NCBI GenBank assembly: GCA_021162125.1 | Contig: JAGGZG010000315.1 | Coordinates: 1-12,735, forward strand | Direction of reading: 5' to 3' | DNA length: 12,735 nt | Origin: Anaerolineae bacterium | GTDB lineage: Bacteria; Chloroflexota; Anaerolineae; JACIWR01 | Shown: in pieces, positions 1-5,881 of the stretch | Layout: each line of letters begins with the position of its first letter | Numbering within the stretch: the stretch's first letter is position 1 | The notes under the pieces: model-generated | Databases searched by the model: none | The model's input: the letters and a program-made list of their open reading frames with translations, nothing else | Told to the model about the DNA's origin: nothing | Program-made: the position numbers and the translations under genes

Positions 1-17
1 AGGGCTTGCAGCCGAGC

Positions 18-55
18 GTCCACCTGCGTGGGCGCGCCTGTCCACGCAGGTGGAC
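18..55. repeat. Perfect 14-bp inverted repeat (palindrome 1)
   Basis: The arms GTCCACCTGCGTGG (18-31) and CCACGCAGGTGGAC (42-55) are exact reverse complements separated by 10 nt. The right arm with its flanks is itself an inverted repeat, TGTCCAC/GTGGACA with a GCAG loop (39-56). No T-run follows on either strand, so I do not call it a terminator. It resembles in design the palindromes at 303, 3439 and 9334 but differs in sequence. No gene is visible in 1-129. Confidence 0.7.
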
Positions 56-70
56 AGCCAGCTTTAGCTC

Positions 71-100
71 CTCAGGCGCGGTTTCAACCGCTGGCCTGAG
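71..100. repeat. Stem-loop of unknown role
   Basis: CTCAGGC (71-77) pairs with GCCTGAG (94-100), and CGGTT (79-83) with AACCG (86-90) inside it, giving a two-part hairpin. There is no T-tract beside it. It lies between palindrome 1 and the tRNA terminator. The function is not known; it could belong to the untranslated end of a gene outside the window. Confidence 0.45.
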
Positions 101-129
101 TAGTAACACCAAATCTACCTAATGAGGTG

Positions 130-167
130 AAAACCTCCCGCAAGTTTCTCGCCGAACCTGCGGGAGG
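130..167 (-). terminator. Rho-independent terminator of tRNA-Arg
   Basis: Read on the minus strand, just downstream of the tRNA, CCTCCCGCA (167-159) pairs perfectly with TGCGGGAGG (142-134) across a 16-nt loop and is followed at once by TTTT (133-130). The position six bases past the tRNA 3' end and the T-run make this a convincing intrinsic terminator. Confidence 0.8.
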
Positions 168-172
168 GACAG

Positions 173-246
173 CACCCCAGGCGCGATTCGAACGCGCGAC
201 CCACTGCTTAGAAGGCAGTTGCTCTGTCCGGCTGAGCTACTGGGGC
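173..246 (-). tRNA. tRNA-Arg (anticodon UCU)
   Basis: The minus strand folds as a complete 74-nt cloverleaf. The acceptor GCCCCAG pairs with CTGGGGT (one G-U at the end). The D-stem is GCTC/GAGC with a 9-nt loop, the anticodon stem ACTGC/GCAGT carries loop CTTCTAA, the variable loop is GGGTC, and the T-stem GCGCG/CGCGC carries loop TTCGAAT. Bases 34-36 read TCT, so it should decode AGA and probably AGG arginine codons. The discriminator base is G. The 3' CCA is not encoded and must be added by tRNA nucleotidyltransferase. It stands alone with its own promoter and terminator, divergent from rpsF. No integrase or attachment duplication is seen beside it. Confidence 0.95.
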
Positions 247-265
247 ACAAATCACTGCGTGTTAT

Positions 266-294
266 ATTTTATCACCCTGACCACGTTTTGGCAA
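266..294 (-). promoter_or_regulatory. Sigma-70-type promoter for tRNA-Arg
   Basis: On the minus strand, -35 TTGCCA (294-289) and -10 TAAAAT (271-266) are separated by exactly 17 bp. Transcription would start about 10 nt before the tRNA 5' end at 246. Its -35 box is identical to that of the divergent rpsF promoter. Confidence 0.75.
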
Positions 295-302
295 ATCCCG
301 CC

Positions 303-335
303 AGGTGCGACGCATTTCTCAAGTGCGTCGCACCT
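303..335. repeat. 12-bp palindrome centred between divergent promoters (palindrome 2)
   Basis: AGGTGCGACGCA (303-314) and TGCGTCGCACCT (324-335) are exact reverse complements around a 9-nt loop. Each arm contains a smaller palindrome (TGCG-A-CGCA). Its centre (319) coincides within one base with the midpoint of the two divergent -35 boxes. An outer inverted pair, TTTGGCAA (287-294) and TTGCCAAA (346-353), lies symmetrically around it and contains both -35 boxes. It could be an operator or an inserted repeat; the sequence alone does not decide. Confidence 0.7.
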
Positions 336-345
336 CAGACGACGC

Positions 346-374
346 TTGCCAAATTCCCTACTTTATGCTATCAT
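346..374 (+). promoter_or_regulatory. Sigma-70-type promoter for the rpsF-ssb-rpsR operon
   Basis: -35 TTGCCA (346-351) and -10 TATCAT (369-374) are separated by 17 bp. Predicted initiation near 381 leaves an untranslated leader of about 125 nt before rpsF. No other promoter of similar quality is seen before ssb or rpsR, so the three genes are probably one transcript. Confidence 0.7.
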
Positions 375-391
375 TAGCGCCGTTGTTGCTA

Positions 392-490
392 TGAGACGTG
401 GGGAGGCCATACTTACGTCTGAGACTCCTGACGTCTCACGTTCTTTCTGCTTCCGGCTGGATTCCAGACCGGGGGCAATCCCGTGGAAAG
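392..490 (+). promoter_or_regulatory. Structured rpsF leader, possible S6:S18-type autoregulation
   Basis: TGAGACGT (392-399) pairs perfectly with ACGTCTCA (431-438). Part of it (AGACGT, 394-399) can instead pair with ACGTCT at 415-420, so two hairpins compete. Further down, TTCC (451-454) can pair with GGAA (485-488), enclosing a CTGG/CCAG hairpin (457-467) and a GGG/CCC hairpin (471-482). The closing strand touches the rpsF ribosome-binding site (487-494). S6:S18 complexes are known to repress their own operons through a leader RNA in many bacteria. That this leader is such an element is inference; I have not matched its covariance model. Confidence 0.35.
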
Positions 491-507
491 GAGGACAACT
501 GAGCGAG

Positions 508-795
508 ATGCGCAATTATGAACTGACTGTCATCGTGTCTCCGGAGGTCGAAGAAGAAGCTCTCGAGGGCGCGATAGACAAAGTCAAGCAGTTCGTTGCC
601 GCTGGAGGTGGCCAGGTGACCAACGTGGACATCTGGGGCCGGCGTCGCCTGGCGTATCCCATCCGCAAACATCTGGAAGGGTACTACGCGGTGATACAGG
701 CCCAGATTTCACAAGAAGCTCTGCCCGAGCTGGAACGAAACCTGAAACTTTCAGAAGACGTAATTCGCTATCTGCTGGTGCGACTGGATGCGTAG
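508..795 (+). CDS. rpsF: 30S ribosomal protein S6
   Basis: A 95-residue protein of normal length for bS6, which sits on the 30S platform and pairs with S18. It begins with the family-typical MRNYELTVIVSP and carries the conserved GGQVTNVDIWGRRRLAYPI segment (about residues 35-54) and a YYAVIQ strand. The reading frame is open upstream to 127, but that stretch runs over the tRNA and promoter and has no S6 similarity, so ATG at 508 is chosen. The Shine-Dalgarno AAAGGAGG (487-494) is 13 nt from this ATG, slightly far; an in-frame CTG at 499 is nearer but unlikely. First gene of the rpsF-ssb-rpsR cluster, an arrangement common in bacteria. Confidence 0.95.
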   Translation: MRNYELTVIVSPEVEEEALEGAIDKVKQFVAAGGGQVTNVDIWGRRRLAYPIRKHLEGYYAVIQAQISQEALPELERNLKLSEDVIRYLLVRLDA

Positions 796-839
796 GCAAA
801 ACGGGACTAAGGGATCTCACTGACAAGGAGTGTGCTGAG

Positions 840-1241
840 ATGGCGAGAGGCTTGAACAAGGTAATGGTTATAGGCTACCTGGGGCGGGATCCTGAGATGC
901 GCTACACTCCAAGCGGCCGGCCGGTGACGTCGTTCAGCGTGGCCACCAGCCGAAGTTGGGTTGCGGCCAACGGGGAGCGCCGTGAGGAAACGGAATGGTT
1001 CAACGTCGTGGCCTGGGGCAGCCTGGCGGAGATATGTAAACAACACCTCTCCAAGGGACAGCAAGTCTACGTGGAGGGGCGCTTGCAGACGCGGGGCTGG
1101 GAAGGCGCAAACGGCAAGAAACACTATCGCACCGAGTTGGTGGCGAATGAGATGATCATACTTGGAAACCGCAAGGGGGTAGAGATCCCGGTCGAGGACG
1201 CGGTGGAGGGTATGGCTGGCGAGGAGGAATTCCCCTTCTAG
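840..1241 (+). CDS. ssb: Single-stranded DNA-binding protein
   Basis: A 133-residue SSB. One OB-fold fills about residues 1-110, with the hallmark N-terminus LNKVMVIGYLGRDPEMRYTPSG, the TEWFNVVAWG strand (51-60) and KGQQVYVEGRLQTR (72-85). A short acidic tail ends in EEEFPF, matching the conserved hydrophobic-acidic tip that recruits replication and repair proteins. The linker between fold and tip is much shorter than in Escherichia coli SSB, but such compact forms exist. Shine-Dalgarno AAGGAG (825-830) lies 9 nt before the ATG. The gene is 44 nt after rpsF and precedes rpsR. SSB protects single-stranded DNA during replication, recombination and repair. Confidence 0.95.
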   Translation: MARGLNKVMVIGYLGRDPEMRYTPSGRPVTSFSVATSRSWVAANGERREETEWFNVVAWGSLAEICKQHLSKGQQVYVEGRLQTRGWEGANGKKHYRTELVANEMIILGNRKGVEIPVEDAVEGMAGEEEFPF

Positions 1242-1284
1242 GCAGGCATCAGGTCTCGCGCCAATCCATCAACGTGAGAGCGTG

Positions 1285-1300
1285 ATGGCAGGCCTGCCAT
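1285..1300. repeat. Perfect 16-bp palindrome between ssb and rpsR
   Basis: ATGGCAGGCCTGCCAT is fully self-complementary with no spacer. It lies 43 nt after the ssb stop in the 138-nt gap before rpsR. A second small hairpin, GCTC/GAGC (1341-1344 with 1350-1353), sits just upstream of the rpsR ribosome-binding site. Either might modulate rpsR expression, or the first might be a protein-binding site. There is no T-run, so termination is unlikely. Confidence 0.4.
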
Positions 1301-1379
1301 TCAGGGTTGTCGTCTATCTCAGCGACGTGGTGATAACAATGCTCCGACGGAGCGTGTGAGAGTTTTTAAGGAGGGTATC

Positions 1380-1691
1380 TTGGCAGAAGGTTCAAATTTC
1401 AATAACGATGCCGGCGGGAGGGAGGATCGCGCACCGCGCCGGCGCCCCCGGCGCCAGCGATATGGACGACGCCCCAAGGTCTGTGCTTTTTGCGTGGATC
1501 ACGTGGATCGCATTGATTACAAGGACGCGAGTATGCTGCGCCGCTATCTGACCGATCGTGGAAAAATAAAGCCGCGCCGGCAGACTGGCACGTGCGCCAA
1601 GCATCAACGACGTCTGGCAGTGGCCATCAAGCGGGCGCGTCATCTGGCACTCCTGCCCTTTGCCGCCGAGCACGTGCGGCGTTACGGCTAA
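1380..1691 (+). CDS. rpsR: 30S ribosomal protein S18
   Basis: bS18, 103 residues from the chosen TTG start. A basic, disordered N-terminus rich in Arg (about 1-33) precedes the S18 core: YKDASMLRRYLTDRGKIKPRR, then TGTCAKHQRRLAVAIKRARHLALLPF. Cys35 and Cys38 (CAFC) with Cys72 and His75 (CAKH) form a likely zinc-binding set, as in the cysteine-bearing form of this protein. The frame opens earlier at GTG 1356, but the strong Shine-Dalgarno AAGGAGG (1368-1374) lies inside that extension, 5 nt before TTG 1380, so TTG is the likely start. S18 binds S6 on the 30S platform. Third gene of the cluster; a terminator-like hairpin follows. Confidence 0.93.
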   Translation: MAEGSNFNNDAGGREDRAPRRRPRRQRYGRRPKVCAFCVDHVDRIDYKDASMLRRYLTDRGKIKPRRQTGTCAKHQRRLAVAIKRARHLALLPFAAEHVRRYG

Positions 1692-1720
1692 AGTAAACTG
1701 ACCCGCGTTTGTGAACGACG

Positions 1721-1754
1721 GGGCATAGGATACATTGCGATCCTATGCCCTTTA
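1721..1754 (+). terminator. Terminator-like hairpin after rpsR
   Basis: GGGCATAGGAT (1721-1731) pairs perfectly with ATCCTATGCCC (1740-1750) across an 8-nt loop and is followed by TTTACAT. The T-run is short (three), so termination may be incomplete. It lies 30 nt past the rpsR stop, at the end of the ribosomal cluster. Confidence 0.6.
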
Positions 1755-1765
1755 CATACCTGGCT

Positions 1766-1789
1766 CCACTGAAAAAGTCTTTTCGGTGG
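1766..1789. other. Second stem-loop before the PpiC gene
   Basis: CCACTGAAAA (1766-1775) pairs with TTTTCGGTGG (1780-1789), including one T-G pair, around the loop AGTC. It is not followed by a T-run on the plus strand. Its A-rich and T-rich inner stem would be weak. It may be part of the PpiC leader or a backup pause site after the first hairpin. I found no convincing promoter between 1751 and 1862. Confidence 0.35.
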
Positions 1790-1874
1790 AGGAAAAAGAG
1801 GGGTGCGTTTTTGTGAAATCTGCGAAAGTACTGACCTGGTTTCACTGGATCAGCACAGAGCCGGAGGATAACGC

Positions 1875-2963
1875 ATGGCGAAAGGCAAGAAGGCTAAAAA
1901 GGCAAAGAAGCCGGTTACTCTGACTAAAAAACAGATCGCGCGCGGCCGCAGGGTTAAACGTCAGCTCAGGATGATCTGGATCGGCGTGGGGATCGTGATT
2001 GCGCTGATCGTGGGAGTGCTGGCTTTCGGGGTGTATCAAGAAAAAGTGGCCAAGCCGGCCGCGCCGATAGCTGTAGTCAATGGGGTGCCCATCCGCACCG
2101 ACTACTATCAGCGAGTCGCTCGCTATACGGGTGACGCTTCAAAGCAACTCGTGGATCGTCTGATTGATGGCGAGTTGATCCGCCAGTACGCCGCACAAAA
2201 CGGAATCACTGTCACTGCTGATGAAGTCCAGACGACCATCGAGGAGGAATTTGGCTACTACCGCACGCCGCTGCCTACGCCGACACCTGTTCCCCAGGAG
2301 ACGATCACCGACGCCACTCCCGTGCCGATACCCACTCCGATGACGGAGGCGCAGTTCCAACAGGCATACACCGATTTCTTGAAGCGGATGAAGGAACAGT
2401 CGGGTCTCTCTGAGGAGGAATTCCGGCGTAACGTGCAGAGTATCCTTTTACGCCAGAAGGTTCAGGAGTTGGTGGCAAAGGATGTGCCGACCGAGGAAGA
2501 GCAAGCTCGCGTGCGTCACATCCTTATCAAGGTGGCCACAGACGCAGACGAGCAGACAGTACAGGCGGCGGAGGCCAAAGCGCGTGATCTGGTAGAGCAA
2601 CTGCGCAACGGTGCGGATTTCGCTACCCTGGCTGCCCAATTTTCCGAGGACCCTGGCTCGGGCGCGAACGGAGGGGATGTGGGTTGGGTAGCGCGGGACG
2701 GAGGGATGGTGCCCGAATTTGAAGAGGCAGCTTTTTCCCTGCCGGTGGGGGAGATAAGCGATCCCATACGCACTTACTACGGGTTCCACATCATCCAGGT
2801 GACGGAGAGAAAGATGCGAGAGCTCGATCCCAGCATCCTGGCTAAACGGAAAAACGATGCCTTTCAGAAGTGGCTGGCCGACCTACGTGCTAAGGCGCAG
2901 GTGGAGGAGTACTGGACACCGGATAAGGTGCCGCCGGAGTTGCTGCAACAGCAGACAGGATAG
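1875..2963 (+). CDS. Membrane-anchored PpiC/SurA-type peptidyl-prolyl cis-trans isomerase
   Basis: A 362-residue extracytoplasmic folding factor. A strongly basic cytoplasmic N-terminus (about 1-32, KGKKAKKAKK) precedes one transmembrane segment (about 33-53, MIWIGVGIVIALIVGVLAF), probably an uncleaved anchor. A SurA N-like helical region (about 62-205) follows; it begins with the typical VNGVPIRTDYYQRV and is interrupted by a Pro/Thr-rich insert (131-155). A parvulin rotamase domain (about 211-312) shows RVRHILIK, FATLAAQFSEDPGSGANGGDVGW and YGFHIIQVTE. The C-terminal helix ends near 362. It should catalyse proline isomerisation in exported proteins on the outer face of the membrane. Shine-Dalgarno GGAGG (1863-1867) lies 7 nt before the ATG. 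It is followed by a strong terminator and is probably its own unit. Confidence 0.9.
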   Translation: MAKGKKAKKAKKPVTLTKKQIARGRRVKRQLRMIWIGVGIVIALIVGVLAFGVYQEKVAKPAAPIAVVNGVPIRTDYYQRVARYTGDASKQLVDRLIDGELIRQYAAQNGITVTADEVQTTIEEEFGYYRTPLPTPTPVPQETITDATPVPIPTPMTEAQFQQAYTDFLKRMKEQSGLSEEEFRRNVQSILLRQKVQELVAKDVPTEEEQARVRHILIKVATDADEQTVQAAEAKARDLVEQLRNGADFATLAAQFSEDPGSGANGGDVGWVARDGGMVPEFEEAAFSLPVGEISDPIRTYYGFHIIQVTERKMRELDPSILAKRKNDAFQKWLADLRAKAQVEEYWTPDKVPPELLQQQTG

Positions 2964-2990
2964 GCAATCCAGCGGTTAATCGCGTTCGTC

Positions 2991-3029
2991 AAAAGAGGCC
3001 CGCGGGGACAAGTCCCGTTGGCCTCTTTT
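2991..3029. terminator. Strong bidirectional terminator between convergent genes
   Basis: AAAAGAGGCC (2991-3000) is the exact reverse complement of GGCCTCTTTT (3020-3029). An inner GGGAC/GTCCC hairpin (3005-3016) lies inside it. Stem and T-run read the same on both strands, so it can end transcription of the PpiC gene from the left and of the minus-strand unit ending at 3061 from the right. Confidence 0.85.
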
Positions 3030-3060
3030 GTGTGGGCATGGCCAAATTGGCCACACTCAT

Positions 3061-3483
3061 TTACGGCAACCCAACCAGGCTCATCCCCTGCGGGTGCTCG
3101 ACGGTGAAGTCGAAACGCACGACCTGCCTCTCGCCCGCAGCCAGAGTGAGTTCCCAATCCAGCAGGTTCAGTTCTGTCTGCTCCGCCGGTTGGGGCTCAG
3201 CGGATTCCTGTTTTACTTTAATATCCTCGTGACGCGGCACAGGTATCTGGTCGTGGAGCGTGACTTTCGCCCCGGTTGGCAGGAGGTTCTCCAGCGTGAT
3301 CTCGTAGCCGTAGTATAGGCGGCGACGATCACCGATGAACCGCTTGTCCACCTTACGCCGCTTTAACTCGCGCTCCACCTTGACGCGGTCGTCGGCCCCC
3401 TGGTAGAATTCGATCTCCCCCTGCGGGGCGGTTAGATAAGACCTCCGAGGTCTCCGAGACCTCGGAGGTCTGAGGGCTTCCAT
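3061..3483 (-). pseudogene. C-terminal fragment of a DUF4139-domain protein
   Basis: The 140-codon frame matches the last part of DUF4139 proteins (MuiA-like family, usually about 500-600 residues with an N-terminal DUF4140). Typical segments are DDRVKVERELKRRKVDK, GDRRRLYYGYEITLENL, VTLHDQIPVPRHEDIKV and DWELTLAAGERQVVRFDFTVEHP. Recognisable similarity starts at about residue 16 (YLTAP). The residues before it (RPPRSRRPRRS) are translated from palindrome 3, so about three quarters of the gene is missing and the break lies at the palindrome. An ATG with a weak AGGA signal occurs 9 nt after the acyl-CoA ligase stop, so the remnant might still be translated. Function of the intact family is unclear (beta-rich, cell-surface or regulatory roles suggested). 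I call it a pseudogene with fair confidence. Confidence 0.75.
3439..3471. repeat. 33-nt perfect palindrome at the DUF4139 break (palindrome 3)
   Basis: AGACCTCCGAGGTCT (3439-3453) and AGACCTCGGAGGTCT (3457-3471) are exact reverse complements around a CCG loop. Each arm is itself a 7-bp inverted repeat with one central base (AGACCTC-c-GAGGTCT), so the element can form one long hairpin or two small ones. It lies exactly where similarity to DUF4139 ends. This design suggests a dispersed palindromic element rather than coding sequence. No terminal T-run is present. Confidence 0.85.
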
Positions 3484-3492
3484 CCTATCCGC

Positions 3493-5190
3493 CTATGTCT
3501 GCTGCTTTTTCAACTCCTCTTCGAGCAGCACCCGGCGCAGAATCTTACCGACCATGGTCTTGGGCAATTCGTCGCGGAACTCCACGAACTTAGGCACTTT
3601 GTAGGGAGCCAGGTTTTCGCGGCAGAACTGGATGATCTCCTCCTCAGTAGCTGTCTCGCCTTCCTTGAGGACAATGTATACTTTGGGCCGTTCCCCCTTC
3701 TCCCCGACCGGGATGCCCACTGCCGCGACTTCCTTGACCTTAGGATGCTCGTACAGTACGTCCTCGATCTCGCGGGGGTAGATGTTGAATCCACCAGTGC
3801 CCAAGATCATGTCCTTTTTGCGGTCTACGATTTTGAAGTACCCATCTTCGTCCATGACGGCAATGTCGCCGGTGTGCAGCCAGCCGCCACGCAGGGCGTT
3901 GGCCGTCTCGGTGGGCATATTCCAATAGCCCTTCATTACCTGCGGCCCACGGATGCACAATTCACCGACCTCGCCGGGGGGCAGGATTTTCTCGCCGGTG
4001 TCCAGGTCCATGATCACCGCTTCGGTATCCGGCCAGGGGAGACCGATAGTGCCGACACGGTTCTCGCCCTGGATGGGGTTGGCGTGAGTCACGGGCGATG
4101 CCTCGCTCAGGCCATAGCCCTCCACCAGCTTGCCGCCAGTGATCTCCTCAAACTTCCTCTGCACCTCGACCGGCAGGCCCGCCGCCCCACTGACGCACGC
4201 CCGGATGGACCTGACGTCGTACTTCCCGGCCAGGACTCCCGGATCGTTATTGATGGCCACGTACATGGCCGGCACGCCGGGGTAGATGGTGGGATGGTAT
4301 TTGTTGATGGTTTCCAACACGTCTTTGAGGTCGCGTGGGTTGGGAACCAGGAGTAGTGTGCTGGCGGTGTACACGCCGTGGTTCATGCAGGTGGTCATCC
4401 CGTAACTGTGGAATAGGGGCAGGGTGGTCAGGATGGTCTCGGCGGTTTCGGCGGTTTTCAACCAATGCTTGCATTGTACAGCGTTGACCAGGATGTTCTT
4501 GTGGGTGAGCTGCGCGCCTTTGGAGATACCGGTGGTGCCACCGGTGTACATCAGTACTGCCGTGTCATCCCAGGCCAGATCAACGGGCGCGGGCTTGGCC
4601 GGGGCACTGCCCAGCACATCCTGGAACCAGTAGGTGTTAGCATCACCGGAGATGTCTACTACGTGGCCGTCTTTCTTTTCCTTGAGCAGAGTGAAGAGAA
4701 GTTTGAGAAGGCCAGGGAAGTAGGTCTTGATTTTGGCCACGATGACGTGTCGTAGTTTGGTCTCGTCCCTGATCTGTTTGATGAGGGGGTAGAACGCGCT
4801 TAGGGTGATGATGACCTCTGCGCCGGAGTCGTTGAGCTGGTGCTCCATCTCGCGGGCCACGTACATCGGATTGCAGGGGACGACGATCCCGCCCGCCCGC
4901 AGGATGGCGTAGTAACTGATGAGGAATTGGGGGCAGTTGGGCAGGTGGATGGCCACCCGGTCGCCCTTCTTGACTCCTAACTTCTGGAGTCCAGCGGTGA
5001 ACTTGTCCACCAATTCGTTGAGCTCGCGGTAGGTAAGACGGCCTCCTTTGAAGATGGTGGCCACCTGATCAGGGAACTTCCTGGCCGTATCGGCCAGGAT
5101 TTTGGGCATCACCGTGTCGGGGTAATCAATCGTCGCCGGGACTCCCTCTTCGTAATGTTTCAGCCAGGGTTTCTCCACTACAGCTTCCAT
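3493..5190 (-). CDS. Long-chain acyl-CoA ligase (AMP-forming)
   Basis: A 565-residue ANL-superfamily adenylating enzyme, full length. ATP-binding P-loop YTGGTTGISKGAQLTH (215-230), core motif EGYGLSEASP (357-366), the WLHTGD motif (437-442), the hinge region DGYFKIVDRKKDMI (449-462) and the C-terminal catalytic Lys549 in PKTMVGKILRR are all intact. It should activate a fatty or related carboxylic acid to its acyl-CoA through an acyl-adenylate, in the cytoplasm or at the inner membrane. FadD-like long-chain substrates are the best guess; exact chain length cannot be read. A strong Shine-Dalgarno AAAGGAGG (5206-5199) lies 8 nt before the ATG. A 352-nt gap separates it from the STAS gene, so it may have its own promoter. 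The DUF4139 remnant follows after 9 nt. Confidence 0.9.
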   Translation of the reverse strand: MEAVVEKPWLKHYEEGVPATIDYPDTVMPKILADTARKFPDQVATIFKGGRLTYRELNELVDKFTAGLQKLGVKKGDRVAIHLPNCPQFLISYYAILRAGGIVVPCNPMYVAREMEHQLNDSGAEVIITLSAFYPLIKQIRDETKLRHVIVAKIKTYFPGLLKLLFTLLKEKKDGHVVDISGDANTYWFQDVLGSAPAKPAPVDLAWDDTAVLMYTGGTTGISKGAQLTHKNILVNAVQCKHWLKTAETAETILTTLPLFHSYGMTTCMNHGVYTASTLLLVPNPRDLKDVLETINKYHPTIYPGVPAMYVAINNDPGVLAGKYDVRSIRACVSGAAGLPVEVQRKFEEITGGKLVEGYGLSEASPVTHANPIQGENRVGTIGLPWPDTEAVIMDLDTGEKILPPGEVGELCIRGPQVMKGYWNMPTETANALRGGWLHTGDIAVMDEDGYFKIVDRKKDMILGTGGFNIYPREIEDVLYEHPKVKEVAAVGIPVGEKGERPKVYIVLKEGETATEEEIIQFCRENLAPYKVPKFVEFRDELPKTMVGKILRRVLLEEELKKQQT

Positions 5191-5542
5191 GCTAGTTACC
5201 TCCTTTGCGACACTGCTCGGAGACCTCGAAAAACCACAAACAGCTAATCAGGCCAGGATAACAGGTGGGACCTCCTTTCCGGTTCTGTGTATTTGGATGC
5301 CGGTGAACGTGTTCCTCTGTCCAGTTGGAGATAGTTTTGGGATTGGGAATAAACGTCGTGGACTGCGGCGCAGTTCAGGAGTTGTGAGGGATGCACTCGA
5401 TCTGAGCAAGGTGGATGCGCATGACAGCCGTCAGCGGTAAAAGTAGTGGTGGTAAAGACGATAGCGCGACGCATCATAATTTTACCACAAAAATGCGGGA
5501 AAGGGAAGGGGGCAATGCGGAAGACAATGGTTCTCGCCCAGG
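5191..5542 (-). promoter_or_regulatory. Gene-free leader/promoter region of the acyl-CoA ligase
   Basis: I see no convincing gene in these 352 nt. On the minus strand an extended -10-like TGGTAAAAT occurs (-10 TAAAAT at 5484-5479) without a good -35 box; if used, the leader would be nearly 290 nt. An orphan Shine-Dalgarno-like AAAGGAGG (5278-5271) has no sensible start codon after it, only a CTG opening six codons. The true ribosome-binding site of the ligase is the identical AAAGGAGG at 5206-5199. No clear terminator follows the STAS gene, so read-through from upstream is possible. Confidence 0.35.
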
Positions 5543-5881
5543 TCAGGCCTGATAGCTGGCGACCGCCGCGTGCACGTCGTCGTAGATTTCGAACAACTCG
5601 CTGAAACCTGCCAGGTCGAACACTGCCTGGACCGGGGGTTGCAGGTTCGCCAGGCGCAGGTCACCTCCCTGTTGGCGGATGTTCCTGGCCATTGACAGGA
5701 CCACACGCAGGAAGGCGCTGCTCACGTAGGGCACGGCACCCAGGTCCAAAACCAGTTTGCGCTCCGCTGACCGAATCAGAGCTCGCAGGCGTTGTTCCAC
5801 CTCGGGCGCGGTGCCGGCATCCACGTCCCCATCAATAGTGACCACACACACGTCGCCGATTTTACTCTCCACCAGGTTCAT
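5543..5881 (-). CDS. STAS-domain protein (anti-sigma factor antagonist-like)
   Basis: A 112-residue single STAS domain: MNLVESKIGDVCVVTIDGDVDAGTAP begins it, KLVLDLGAVPYVSSAFLRVVL (42-62) carries the SpoIIAA-type serine site (Ser54/Ser55), and DLAGFSELFEIYDDVHAAV closes it. In the family this serine is phosphorylated by an anti-sigma kinase, setting partner binding. Phe56-57 region departs slightly: the usual SSAGL reads SSAFL. The frame is open to 5959, but ATG 5881 is chosen because it overlaps the preceding FAD gene's TGA by 4 nt (ATGA), a mark of translational coupling, and fits domain length. No kinase, phosphatase or sigma factor gene lies in the window, so the partner is unknown. Confidence 0.85.
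   Translation of the reverse strand: MNLVESKIGDVCVVTIDGDVDAGTAPEVEQRLRALIRSAERKLVLDLGAVPYVSSAFLRVVLSMARNIRQQGGDLRLANLQPPVQAVFDLAGFSELFEIYDDVHAAVASYQA

Noticed and set aside
173..246. tRNA-Arg as an integration site for a mobile element
   Set aside because: No integrase, no duplicated tRNA 3' end and no cargo genes lie beside it.
127..507. Open frame upstream of rpsF that would add 127 residues
   Set aside because: It runs across the tRNA-Arg gene, two promoters and the leader, and has no S6-like sequence before the ATG at 508.
5216..5228. 13-nt CTCGGAGACCTCG shared with palindrome 3 (opposite orientation), suggesting a second partial copy flanking the ligase
   Set aside because: A single 13-mer match is expected by chance about once in a window of this size on both strands, and it has no palindromic partner.
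5262..5280. T-box-like string AGGTGGGACCTCC on the plus strand
   Set aside because: It only loosely resembles the T-box core, lies on the strand with no downstream gene, and lacks a specifier stem and a terminator.
5244..5477. Small minus-strand frame (77 codons) in the gap before the acyl-CoA ligase
   Set aside because: It has no ribosome-binding site, no recognisable domain, and a composition rich in His, Ser and Cys without coding character.
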